Origin: Gemmataceae bacterium
GTDB taxonomy: Bacteria > Planctomycetota > Planctomycetia > Gemmatales > Gemmataceae
Assembly: GCA_020847555.1 (NCBI GenBank)
Contig: JADLBT010000192.1
Span: 1-20,501 of the forward strand
DNA length: 20,501 bases
Direction of reading: 5' to 3'
Positions within the stretch are counted from its first letter, which is position 1. Every line of letters begins with the position of its first letter. Shown here piece by piece: positions 13,768 through 20,501 of this stretch. Under the pieces are notes generated by a model, which was not told the DNA's origin, searched no databases, and was given only the letters and a program-made list of their open reading frames with translations. Position numbers and translations under genes: made by a program.

Positions 13768-16700
13768 TCAGTTCCTGTCCGGGCGCGGAGCCACGCGCAA
13801 CCCCTCGCCCACGAGCCGCAGATAAAGCCCGGTGCCGGCCCGGCCGTTGAACACACGCGCCAGCACGGGGTTCCACCCGGCGCGCAGACTGACCTCGACG
13901 GCGTCCGCGTCCGGCCGCGCGTCGCGCGGCTGCAGGTGTTCGTGGACCAGCTTCCCATTCACCCAGACGCGCAGCGATCCGCCCGACCCGGTGCGCAGCT
14001 GGACCCGCTGCGCGCGCGGCGAGAAAACGTAGGTGAGGGCGTAGGCCGACGTGTCCGCCTTCCCTGCCAACTCCGGACCGTTCAGGTCGAGATACCCCCG
14101 GCTATCCGCCTGCGCCAGCCGCCAGGCGACCGTCTCGTGCTGGTCCGCGGCCCCGGGGCCGGGTTCCTTCTCCGGCGGGTACGACGCCTTCGGGTCGGCG
14201 CCGAACGGTCCCGCCACCCAGAACTCCAGCCCCAGCCCGCGCAGCGACTCCTGCTGCTTGCGGTCCTTCAGGAATGCCACCAGGTCGAGGAACTGGTTGA
14301 ACGACAGGTGCCTGACCACGTCGCTGGGCATCAGCGAGACCTTCGCCGCGGTCAGGGTGTCCAGATCCTTCGCGGCGATGCGCACGTCGTTCCCCCGGGC
14401 ATCGCGCAGCACGACCTCGTCGGCCTTCTGGGCGACCTTCAGTCCAGGGACGACGCGCCCGTCCTTCGTCGTCGCCACATACACCTGATACCCATCCTTG
14501 ATCTCCTTGCTCGGGTCGATCAGCGTCTCGATCACCTTCTCGACCGAGTGCGTCTCCCACACGCGCGTGAGGTCCGGACCGACCTGGCCGCCGACGCCCT
14601 CCAGGCGATGACAGGTAGCGCAGGCAAGTTGCTGGCCCAGGTACAGGGTGCGGCCGCGCGCCGCATTCCCGAGGGTCGCGACCAGGTTGCGCACCCGTGC
14701 TAACTCGGCCGGCTGCAGCGACACAAGCAACCCGCCCTTCATCACCTCGTGCAGCAACCGCTCCGCGTCGGCGTCCTTCGCGGCGTGGGTCCGGAGCGCG
14801 TCGGCCACCTGCGGCAGCAGGTCGCGCGGCAGTTTCTTCTCAACGAAGTACTGGCCCACCAGGCGAGCCCCTTCGGGCCGCGTCGCCAGCACTCCGACCG
14901 CCTCCTGCTGCAGCGCGCCGGCCTCGCCGAGCAGGTTGCGCGCCGCCCCCTGCGCCGCGGTCGCGTCGGCAGCCGCGAGCGCCCGCAGGGCCTGCGCCCG
15001 CAGGGCCGGCGCCTGCGCGCGGTCCAGCGCCAGGCGCCCGAGCGCGGGGACCGCCGACGAGTGCGGGAGGACCGCCAGCGCCGCCGCCAGCGCCTGCCGC
15101 TCCGCCGCCGACCGCGCGGTATCACCAAGCATCTCCGCCAGGCGCGGGGCCGCCTTCGCCGCCCGGCTGTCGGACGCCGCCCGAATCGCCGCCAGGCGCA
15201 CGCCCTCGTCCCGGTCGCCCAGAAGTGCGACGACCAGTTCCTGCGCTCGCGCGTCCCTCAGCGCGCCGCCAACGGACAGCACCTCCAGGCAGGCGAGGGC
15301 GATCGGGGTCGGCTCCTCCTTCGACTTCTTCGCGTTGACCACCCCGGCCAGAACGTCCATCACCGGAGCGAGCGACACCGGCGGGTCGAGCAGGTAGTTG
15401 CCGTAGGACCGGATCAGGGCCGCCTTCTGGGTCGCTGTCAGGTGGTAATTCTTCAGCAGTGCCGGTATGGCGTCGCAGGCGGCCCGAGTGCGGAACGCCT
15501 GGAATGCCTCCACCGCCCGGGCCAGGTCGCCCGCTTCCCCGGAGTCGGCCAGTGACAGCACCTTGTCAACGCCGCGCTTGCCCAGCCCCTCGAGTGCCCG
15601 CACCAGGCCGTCGCGCAGGTACTCGTCCTTGCCATCGTCGAACTGCAGCGCCGCCGCCAGCACATCCTCGGCGCCAGCCGCGCCGACCTTGCCGAGGGCC
15701 AGAATGATTGCCCGCCGGGCTGCCCGGTCGGGGTCACTCAGGACCGCGACCAGCGCCTCGTGAACCGTCCGGTCGCCGGCCTTTGTGTTGAGGGCGAGCG
15801 CGTCGGCCGCGAGGCGGCGCAGGTCCGGGTCCGGCTCGCCCAGCAGGCCGACGACCGCCTCGGAAACCTTCCCATCCCAGAACGAGTACAGGGCGCCCAG
15901 GGCGGCGAACCGGCCCTCCGGGCGGGCCTCGCCGTCCTTCAGCAGCTTGAGCAGGGCCGGGCGCATCCGCTCCCCGCGGCGGACCGCCTCGTGCCGTGCC
16001 CGTTCGCGGTCGGTGAAGTCCTCGGCGCCGAGCGCCTTGACCAGGTCCGCGTCGGCCAGCTTGCCGAACCGCGCCCAGCTGTCGAGGCCGCGGGGAGCGA
16101 GGGCCGGCTCTTCCTTCGTCCCGGTCCAGGTCAGACGGTAGATGCGGCCGTGCTTGCCGTCGCCCCACAGCCGGCCGGCTCCGCCGGAGTCCGTCCGCCA
16201 GTCGCACACATACATCGCCCCGTCGGGGCCGACGACCATCTGGCACGGCCGAAACAGCGGGTCGTTCGACCGCAGCAACTCGAACTCCTCGACCACCTCG
16301 AACGTGGCGCCGTGCGGCTCGACCTTGTAGGCACGCACTACCTTGCGGAGCACGTCGGGGTAGTAGAGCAGTCCCCGGTACGGTTCCGGAAAGCGCGTGT
16401 CGTTGTAGATCAGCAATCCGGCGGGGGCGCCGCGCCCGGTCTTGAGCAGCGGGGTGACCTTGCCGGGCCGCTCGCCGTAGGCCGCGCCGCGCACATGGTC
16501 AGGAATGCAGCAGCGCGCCCCCTGGCGCAGTCGCCAGCCGAAGTCGTTCCCCTCGGCGACGTGCATCAGCCGGCACCCGGTGAACTTCGAGCCGTCCTCG
16601 TTGTCGTTATCGACGTGAAACAGATTGTACGCCGCGTCGAACGCGACATCCCGGTACGGGTTGCGGAACCCGATCGCGAAGGTGTGCATCTTCGATCCGT

Positions 16701-17439
16701 CCGGCCGACAGCGGAACACCGCGCCGGTGCGAAGGACCGTCGCCCGGCTGCCGTCGGACCCCTCGACGAAGTTGTCATCGTCCCCGGACGTGATGTACAG
16801 CCACCCGTCGTTGCCGATCGTCAGGCCCGATACCTGGTGATGGTGGAACCCGCAGAAGCCCTGGGCGATCACCTGCGACTCGACCTTCTTGCCCGCGAGT
16901 ACATCCGGCAGTCTGTACCGGCGCACGGTCCCCTGGCCGGTGACGTACAGCCAGTCATCGTGGATCAGAATGCTGGACGGCAACTCCTCGTCGAGGATCT
17001 TCTTCGCCCGATCGTAGACACCCTTTTCCTTGTTGAACGACAGAACATTGACGCGATCCTTGACCGGCTTCTTCATGATCGCGACCTTGCGTTTCGTCCC
17101 GTCCTTGCAGGTGAAGACAACCGACGACTCGGGGAAGTTGGGGCCGTCAGCTGGAACCCATTCGAGGACGTAGAGGGTGCCGTCCGGGCCGAATGTCATG
17201 CCGACCGGGTTGACGACGGCCGGCTCCTCGGCGACGATCTCGACCTTGATACCCTCCGGGGTGAGGTAGCCCTTCAGCCGCGGGTCGTGCTGGCCCTGAT
17301 CGATGACCTTCAGCCACTCCGGTTTCGGCTTCGCGGGCGACTGCTGGAAGTTCGGGGCACGCTTCTCCTGGGCGGGGGTGGAGGCGAGTGGCAGGGCAAG
17401 CACGGCGAGGGCGGCGCAGCCGAGGGTGAGGTGCTTCAC
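13768..17439 (-). CDS. PVC-type membrane-bound dehydrogenase with HEAT repeats and haem-binding (CxxCH) domain
   Basis: 1223 residues from the GTG at 17439; AGGAG at 17448-17452 and a signal peptide (hydrophobic 5-20, cut near Ala23) fix the start. Domains: beta-propeller of the PVC dehydrogenase type (about 55-440), with repeated GPDGTLYVLEW, GNDGWLYITSGDDD, GFRNPYRDVAFD and GPDGAMYVCDWR blades; HEAT-like helical repeats (about 455-905), rich in Ala/Leu/Asp/Arg; c-type haem module (about 905-1060), with Cys940-Ala-Thr-Cys943-His944 and a possible axial Met1037 in SLMP; C-terminal beta-sandwich (about 1070-1223), with LRVWVNGKLVHEH, resembling carbohydrate-binding jelly rolls. The likely role is periplasmic oxidation of a sugar or other alcohol, passing electrons through the haem; substrate unknown. 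It lies 121 nt downstream of typA on the same strand, but has no clear functional tie to it. Confidence 0.88.
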   Translation of the reverse strand: MKHLTLGCAALAVLALPLASTPAQEKRAPNFQQSPAKPKPEWLKVIDQGQHDPRLKGYLTPEGIKVEIVAEEPAVVNPVGMTFGPDGTLYVLEWVPADGPNFPESSVVFTCKDGTKRKVAIMKKPVKDRVNVLSFNKEKGVYDRAKKILDEELPSSILIHDDWLYVTGQGTVRRYRLPDVLAGKKVESQVIAQGFCGFHHHQVSGLTIGNDGWLYITSGDDDNFVEGSDGSRATVLRTGAVFRCRPDGSKMHTFAIGFRNPYRDVAFDAAYNLFHVDNDNEDGSKFTGCRLMHVAEGNDFGWRLRQGARCCIPDHVRGAAYGERPGKVTPLLKTGRGAPAGLLIYNDTRFPEPYRGLLYYPDVLRKVVRAYKVEPHGATFEVVEEFELLRSNDPLFRPCQMVVGPDGAMYVCDWRTDSGGAGRLWGDGKHGRIYRLTWTGTKEEPALAPRGLDSWARFGKLADADLVKALGAEDFTDRERARHEAVRRGERMRPALLKLLKDGEARPEGRFAALGALYSFWDGKVSEAVVGLLGEPDPDLRRLAADALALNTKAGDRTVHEALVAVLSDPDRAARRAIILALGKVGAAGAEDVLAAALQFDDGKDEYLRDGLVRALEGLGKRGVDKVLSLADSGEAGDLARAVEAFQAFRTRAACDAIPALLKNYHLTATQKAALIRSYGNYLLDPPVSLAPVMDVLAGVVNAKKSKEEPTPIALACLEVLSVGGALRDARAQELVVALLGDRDEGVRLAAIRAASDSRAAKAAPRLAEMLGDTARSAAERQALAAALAVLPHSSAVPALGRLALDRAQAPALRAQALRALAAADATAAQGAARNLLGEAGALQQEAVGVLATRPEGARLVGQYFVEKKLPRDLLPQVADALRTHAAKDADAERLLHEVMKGGLLVSLQPAELARVRNLVATLGNAARGRTLYLGQQLACATCHRLEGVGGQVGPDLTRVWETHSVEKVIETLIDPSKEIKDGYQVYVATTKDGRVVPGLKVAQKADEVVLRDARGNDVRIAAKDLDTLTAAKVSLMPSDVVRHLSFNQFLDLVAFLKDRKQQESLRGLGLEFWVAGPFGADPKASYPPEKEPGPGAADQHETVAWRLAQADSRGYLDLNGPELAGKADTSAYALTYVFSPRAQRVQLRTGSGGSLRVWVNGKLVHEHLQPRDARPDADAVEVSLRAGWNPVLARVFNGRAGTGLYLRLVGEGLRVAPRPDRN
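14608..14622 (-). other. CxxCH haem-attachment motif
   Basis: Codons for Cys-Ala-Thr-Cys-His (residues 940-944 of the dehydrogenase). The context ACATCHRLEGVGGQVGPDLT matches the class of c-type haem domains typical of Planctomycetes and Verrucomicrobia, where the signature is followed by a Gly-rich turn and GPDL. Covalent haem attachment requires export, consistent with the signal peptide. Confidence 0.85.
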
Positions 17440-17560
17440 GCTTGGGACTCCTCTGGGGCGGGCGAAGGATCGTCCCTTCAGCCTACACGGTGGCGGCGCG
17501 GAGGGGGAGAGGGAAGGCCGCGCACGGCACCCCTCCGGGGCGATCCCGTACAAGACGCTC

Positions 17561-19393
17561 TCACCCCGACGCCGACTGACGCGCGTATTTGCGCCGGTCC
17601 GACTCCTTCAGGAGGATCTTGCGCAGCCGGATCGCCTTGGGCGTCACCTCGACCAGCTCGTCCTCCTCGATGTACTCCAGCGCCTGCTCCAGCGTCAGTT
17701 GCCGCGGCGGCTTGAGGATGATCGTCTTCTCGGCGCCGGCCGCCCGGACGTTCGTCAGCTTCTTCTCGCGGCATACATTGACCGGCAGGTCGTTGTCGCG
17801 GCAGTGCTCGCCGCAGATCTGCCCCTCGTACACCTGCTCGCCGGCGCCGATGAACAGCGTCCCGCGCTCCTGCAAGTTCTCCAGCGCGTAAGCCGTCGCC
17901 CGCCCCTGTTCGGTCGAGACGAGCACGCCGTTCACGCGCGCCGGGATGGCGCCGCGCGACGGCTGGTAGTCGTAGAAGTTGTGGTGGACGATCGCCTCCC
18001 CGCTCGTCGCTGTCATCAGCCGCGTCCGCAGCCCGATCAGGCCGCGCGCCGGGATGGTGAACTCCAGGTGCGTCATCTCCCTGCGCGCGTCGAGTTTCAG
18101 GCACTCCGCCCGGCGGTTGCCGACCAGCTCCATCACCGCCCCGACGGACGACGGCGGCACCTCGATCACCAGGTACTCGATCGGCTCCAGTACCTTCCCG
18201 CCCACCTCCTTGGTGATCACGTGCGGCTTGCCGACCGACAACTCGTACCCCTCGCGGCGCATGTTCTCCAGCAGGACCGACAGGTGCAGCAATCCGCGAC
18301 CGGATACGTGGAACTCGTCCCGCTTGTCCTCGCTCGGGACGACGCGCAGCGCGACGTTCGACTCCAGCTCCTTCATCAGCCGGTCGCGCAGCTGGCGGCT
18401 GGTGACGTAGGTGCCGTCCTGCCCGGCGAACGGCGAGTCGTTGATCCGGAAGATCATGTCGAGGGTCGGTTCGTCCACTCGGATCGGTGGCAGGGCGACC
18501 GGCTGGTCGATGTCGGCCAGCGTGTCGCCGATATCTACCCCGTCGATCCCGACGACCGCGCAGATGTCGCCGGCCCCAACCTCGTCCGTCTCGATCCGGC
18601 CGAGCCGATCGAACGTGTACAGCTGGGCAACCTGGTCATCGACGCGCGCCCCGTCCTTCTTCAGGACGGCCACCCGCTGCCCCTTGCGGATCTTGCCTGC
18701 GACCACCCGGCCAATGCCGATCCGGCCGACATAGTCGCTGTAGTCGAGGGTGACGACCAGCATCTGCAGCGGGACGTCGAGTTCCACCTCGGGCGGCGGG
18801 ACGCGCTCGAGGATGGCGTCGAACAGCGGCCGGATGTCCTTCCCCGGGGCGGCCAGGTCGGCGGTCGCCAGTCCCTGCCGGCCGGATGCGTAAATCGGGT
18901 GGGTCGCCTGCTCCAGTGTCGCCTCGTCCGCGTCGAGTTCGACGAACAGATCGAAGACGCCGTTGAGGACATCGCCGGCGCGGGCGTCGGGGCGGTCGAT
19001 CTTGTTGATGACGACGATTGGCCGCAGCCCGCACTCGAACGCCTTGCGCAGCACGAAGCGCGTCTGCGGCATCGGCCCCTCGGCCGCATCCACCAGCAGC
19101 AGGCACCCGTCGGCCATCTTGAGGACGCGCTCGACCTCCCCCCCGAAGTCGGCGTGGCCGGGCGTGTCGATGATGTTCAGCTTGGTTCCGCCGACCGTCA
19201 GGGCGATGTTCTTGGCGAGGATGGTGATGCCGCGCTCGCGCTCCAGGTCGTTGGAGTCGAGGATCTGCTCGCCGCGCAGCTCGTTCTCGCGAAACAGGCC
19301 GGACTGACGCATCATCTGATCGACCAGCGTCGTCTTGCCGTGATCGACGTGGGCGATAATAGCTACATTACGGATGTCGGTACGCTTTTTCAT
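17561..19393 (-). CDS. typA: Ribosome-associated translational GTPase TypA/BipA
   Basis: 610 residues from the ATG at 19393, close to the 607 of E. coli BipA; the ribosome-binding site is weak. The G domain is complete: P-loop AHVDHGKT (14-21), switch I ERERGITI (51-58), DTPGH (76-80) and NKID (130-133). Beta-barrel domain II follows (about 205-300), then two EF-G-like domains (about 305-480, including [20 protein letters not shown], 20 residues) and the BipA-specific C-terminal domain (about 485-610, with [23 protein letters not shown] split across it). It binds the 70S ribosome and assists 50S assembly and stress or cold adaptation by family knowledge. It is divergent from the SixA gene. 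No frameshift or missing motif was seen. Confidence 0.97.
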   Translation of the reverse strand: MKKRTDIRNVAIIAHVDHGKTTLVDQMMRQSGLFRENELRGEQILDSNDLERERGITILAKNIALTVGGTKLNIIDTPGHADFGGEVERVLKMADGCLLLVDAAEGPMPQTRFVLRKAFECGLRPIVVINKIDRPDARAGDVLNGVFDLFVELDADEATLEQATHPIYASGRQGLATADLAAPGKDIRPLFDAILERVPPPEVELDVPLQMLVVTLDYSDYVGRIGIGRVVAGKIRKGQRVAVLKKDGARVDDQVAQLYTFDRLGRIETDEVGAGDICAVVGIDGVDIGDTLADIDQPVALPPIRVDEPTLDMIFRINDSPFAGQDGTYVTSRQLRDRLMKELESNVALRVVPSEDKRDEFHVSGRGLLHLSVLLENMRREGYELSVGKPHVITKEVGGKVLEPIEYLVIEVPPSSVGAVMELVGNRRAECLKLDARREMTHLEFTIPARGLIGLRTRLMTATSGEAIVHHNFYDYQPSRGAIPARVNGVLVSTEQGRATAYALENLQERGTLFIGAGEQVYEGQICGEHCRDNDLPVNVCREKKLTNVRAAGAEKTIILKPPRQLTLEQALEYIEEDELVEVTPKAIRLRKILLKESDRRKYARQSASG

Positions 19394-19478
19394 ACGTCTC
19401 GGTTCGAGGGCTTGGCGGGTTTGGCCGTTCTCTGGTCGATGGCGCGAGAATGTTTTATCATATGTGGGCTGCGGATCT

Positions 19479-19498
19479 CCACGGCCGCGGTCCCGTGG
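19479..19498. repeat. CCACGG hairpin, upstream copy
   Basis: CCACGG (19479-19484) and CCGTGG (19493-19498) with an 8-nt loop, followed by CCGAAT. The second copy 74 bp downstream has the same arms and the same CCGAAT tail. The arms resemble the core of the CCCACGGG/CCCGTGGG hairpins elsewhere. Confidence 0.5.
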
Positions 19499-19552
19499 CC
19501 GAATGGAGGGTATTGTAAGAGGGCCGCGCGGGCTTGAATAGGCCAGCAATCG

Positions 19553-19572
19553 CCACGGCGTCTCTGCCGTGG
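19553..19572. repeat. CCACGG hairpin, downstream copy
   Basis: CCACGGC (19553-19559) and GCCGTGG (19566-19572), a perfect 7-bp stem with a 6-nt loop, again followed by CCGAAT. It lies 83 nt before the SixA start codon. Confidence 0.55.
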
Positions 19573-19655
19573 CCGAATTGAAGTAAACAGAAGGTCAGGC
19601 CGCCGGCGCGAAGAGGCGATGCGCAACCCATGAAAGGTAGTTGAAGGGACCGGGC

Positions 19656-20144
19656 ATGGACCTTTACCTGATCCGGCACGCAGAAGCGGTGCCGCTGGGT
19701 GAACGCGGGATCACCAGGGACGAGGACCGCCCGCTCACCGCTGACGGGGAGCAGCAGGCGGCCCGGTTGGCGGCTAGCCTGCAGCGCCGGGGCGTGACCC
19801 TCGATTTGCTGCTCACCAGCCCGCTCGCGCGCGCCCGGCAGACAGCGGAGGCGCTGGCCCGGGTCGGAGATCCGCTGGTCACCGAGTTGCGGGTCTGCGA
19901 GGAGTTGGAGCCGGGGCGCAAGCGCAAGCGTCTGGCCCGGGCGCTGGCGGCGGCGGACCGTCAGCGGGTCGGTCTGGTCGGCCATCAGCCCGACCTCGGC
20001 GAGTTCCTCGGCTGGCTGGTCGGCGACCGTGAGGTCCGGGTCGGACTGGCCAAGGGCGGCGTGGCCTGTGTCCGCTGCGACGGTTCGCCGTCCAGGGGGA
20101 ACGGGACTCTGGTGTGGCTGGTGACGCCCGCGTGGTTCGATTGA
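19656..20144 (+). CDS. sixA: SixA-type phosphohistidine phosphatase (histidine phosphatase superfamily)
   Basis: 162 residues from the ATG at 19656, with GAAGGGA at 19643-19649; the length matches E. coli SixA (161). The catalytic RHA motif (Arg7-His8-Ala9) at the end of strand 1 replaces the usual RHG, as often in SixA. TSPLARARQTAEAL (59-72) carries the second arginine region, and VGHQPDLGEFL has the second His110. SixA dephosphorylates histidines of phosphotransfer proteins in E. coli (ArcB HPt, PTS NPr); the planctomycete partner is unknown. Cytoplasmic, no signal peptide. It is monocistronic by context: divergent from typA and followed by a hairpin. The degenerate receiver at 1313 is far away and no link is claimed. 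Confidence 0.85.
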   Translation: MDLYLIRHAEAVPLGERGITRDEDRPLTADGEQQAARLAASLQRRGVTLDLLLTSPLARARQTAEALARVGDPLVTELRVCEELEPGRKRKRLARALAAADRQRVGLVGHQPDLGEFLGWLVGDREVRVGLAKGGVACVRCDGSPSRGNGTLVWLVTPAWFD

Positions 20145-20149
20145 AACAC

Positions 20150-20185
20150 CAGTCCCGGCGCCCACCGCCTGGGCACGGGGGACTG
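20150..20185 (+). terminator. Two-part hairpin after the SixA gene
   Basis: Outer arms CAGTCCC (20150-20156) and GGGACTG (20179-20185) enclose inner arms GCCCA (20160-20164) and TGGGC (20170-20174). It starts 5 nt after the stop codon. There is no U tract, so termination is likely but not certain. Confidence 0.5.
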
Positions 20186-20236
20186 CGGCCCGTCAGCGGC
20201 GCGTGCGCCTTCCGCCGCTTCCTGTCAGGAGGGGAG

Positions 20237-20266
20237 TTGCTCTTGCACTCTTCCTCGGCGAGAATA
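20237..20266 (+). promoter_or_regulatory. Possible promoter of the last gene
   Basis: TTGCTC (20237-20242) and AGAATA (20261-20266) are 18 bp apart, 44 nt before the ATG at 20311. The -10 match is poor; this is the best candidate in the 166-bp gap. Confidence 0.25.
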
Positions 20267-20310
20267 GAGGAATCGACCACGCCGCGCCACCCCACCAGGA
20301 GCTGAGCATC

Positions 20311-20501
20311 ATGGGCCTGAAGGTGAACAAGGGGGCCGCACGCCACCCATCCCGCCGAGCGATCGGTCAAACGCCCGACCCGCGGTGTGTGTCCGCCGAG
20401 GGCACACCGGCGGCCGACGCCACCCACACCGCTCCCGCCGGCATCCGCATCGCCAACAAGGCCGAGAAGCACACCGGCTGCCAGGTGACGACGGTCCGCC
20501 T
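20311..20501 (+). CDS. Hypothetical protein (partial, C-terminus off the window)
   Basis: ATG at 20311 with AGGAG at 20297-20301, 9 nt upstream. 63 complete codons are open to the right edge. The visible part is polar and basic (starts MGLKVNKGAARHPSRR, then an Ala/Thr/Pro-rich stretch and IRIANKAEKHTGCQV). There is no signal peptide or transmembrane segment and no recognised family. The start and frame are supported by the ribosome-binding site only; the rest of the gene would decide. Confidence 0.45.
   Translation, partial: MGLKVNKGAARHPSRRAIGQTPDPRCVSAEGTPAADATHTAPAGIRIANKAEKHTGCQVTTVR

Larger units (their letters stand above)
19394..19655. other. Divergent intergenic region between typA and the SixA gene, 262 bp
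   Basis: Holds both 5' ends. The only AT-rich spot, 19450-19466, contains TATGAT on the minus strand (19457-19462), a possible -10 for typA, but no matching -35 is visible. Two related hairpins (19479-19498, 19553-19572) follow. No small ORF was recognised. Confidence 0.4.

Noticed and set aside
15760..19537. Long plus-strand open frames (651 and 744 codons) antisense to the dehydrogenase and typA
   Set aside because: They cross the gap between two clear minus-strand genes and show no domain, signal peptide or ribosome-binding site.
19879..20472. 197-codon minus-strand open frame over the sixA end and following gap
   Set aside because: Low-complexity Arg/Pro/Gly-rich product, antisense to sixA and crossing a probable terminator.
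1..20501. CRISPR array, tRNA, insertion sequence or prophage
   Set aside because: No regular spacer-repeat series, no tRNA cloverleaf recognised by eye, and no transposase, integrase or phage protein; the short repeats found are isolated hairpins.

Overview
The window is GC-rich (estimated by eye, not counted) and reads as chromosomal DNA of a planctomycete, most likely a Gemmataceae-type organism. The strongest support is the long minus-strand gene at 13768-17439. It joins a PVC-type membrane-bound dehydrogenase propeller, HEAT-like repeats and a CxxCH haem module of the Pirellula/Verrucomicrobium type. Frequent GTG starts, a secreted EF-hand protein and many intergenic hairpins fit the same picture. 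No tRNA, rRNA, CRISPR array, insertion sequence or phage gene was recognised.

Layout. 1-965 (-): 5' part of a cupin protein that runs off the left edge. 1313-1711 (+): a small degenerate response-regulator receiver, convergent with a RidA-family protein at 1803-2273 (-); two perfect hairpins lie between them. 2421-3134 (-): secreted EF-hand protein. 3242-3976 (-): CmoB/DUF1698-like methyltransferase. From 4201 rightward there is an efflux operon: promoter, operator, TetR regulator (4281-4931), lipoprotein periplasmic adaptor (4970-6505), and two tandem RND pumps (6605-10129 and 10287-13646). Convergent to it on the minus strand are the dehydrogenase/cytochrome protein (13768-17439) and, upstream of that, the GTPase TypA/BipA (17561-19393). 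19656-20144 (+): a SixA-type phosphohistidine phosphatase. 20311 to the right edge (+): start of an unrecognised protein.

The efflux operon is the unusual part. Its order (one adaptor, two RND pumps, no outer-membrane factor) resembles mdtABC. The adaptor is about 110 residues longer than usual. The excess is one in-frame block (residues ~258-365, bases 5741-6064) inserted in a loop of the beta-barrel domain. That block aligns along its length with the DN part of the RND pump's own TolC-docking domain (residues ~180-274 of the adjacent pump). The adaptor therefore appears to carry a captured piece of the pump it serves. I know of no description of this, but I cannot search. Both pumps also carry about 60 extra residues with hydrophobic stretches between TM6 and TM7, and they share DNA runs of 58-72 identical bases that suggest gene conversion.

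Regulation of the operon looks readable: a TTGCTT/TACTAT promoter with 17-bp spacing is followed within 8 bp by a near-perfect 16-bp palindrome, so TetR probably represses its own operon by blocking transcription start. Intergenic spaces repeatedly hold hairpins built on CCCACGGG/CCCGTGGG, including two inside the efflux operon. They look like a dispersed palindromic repeat family, at least one copy of which could act as a terminator.
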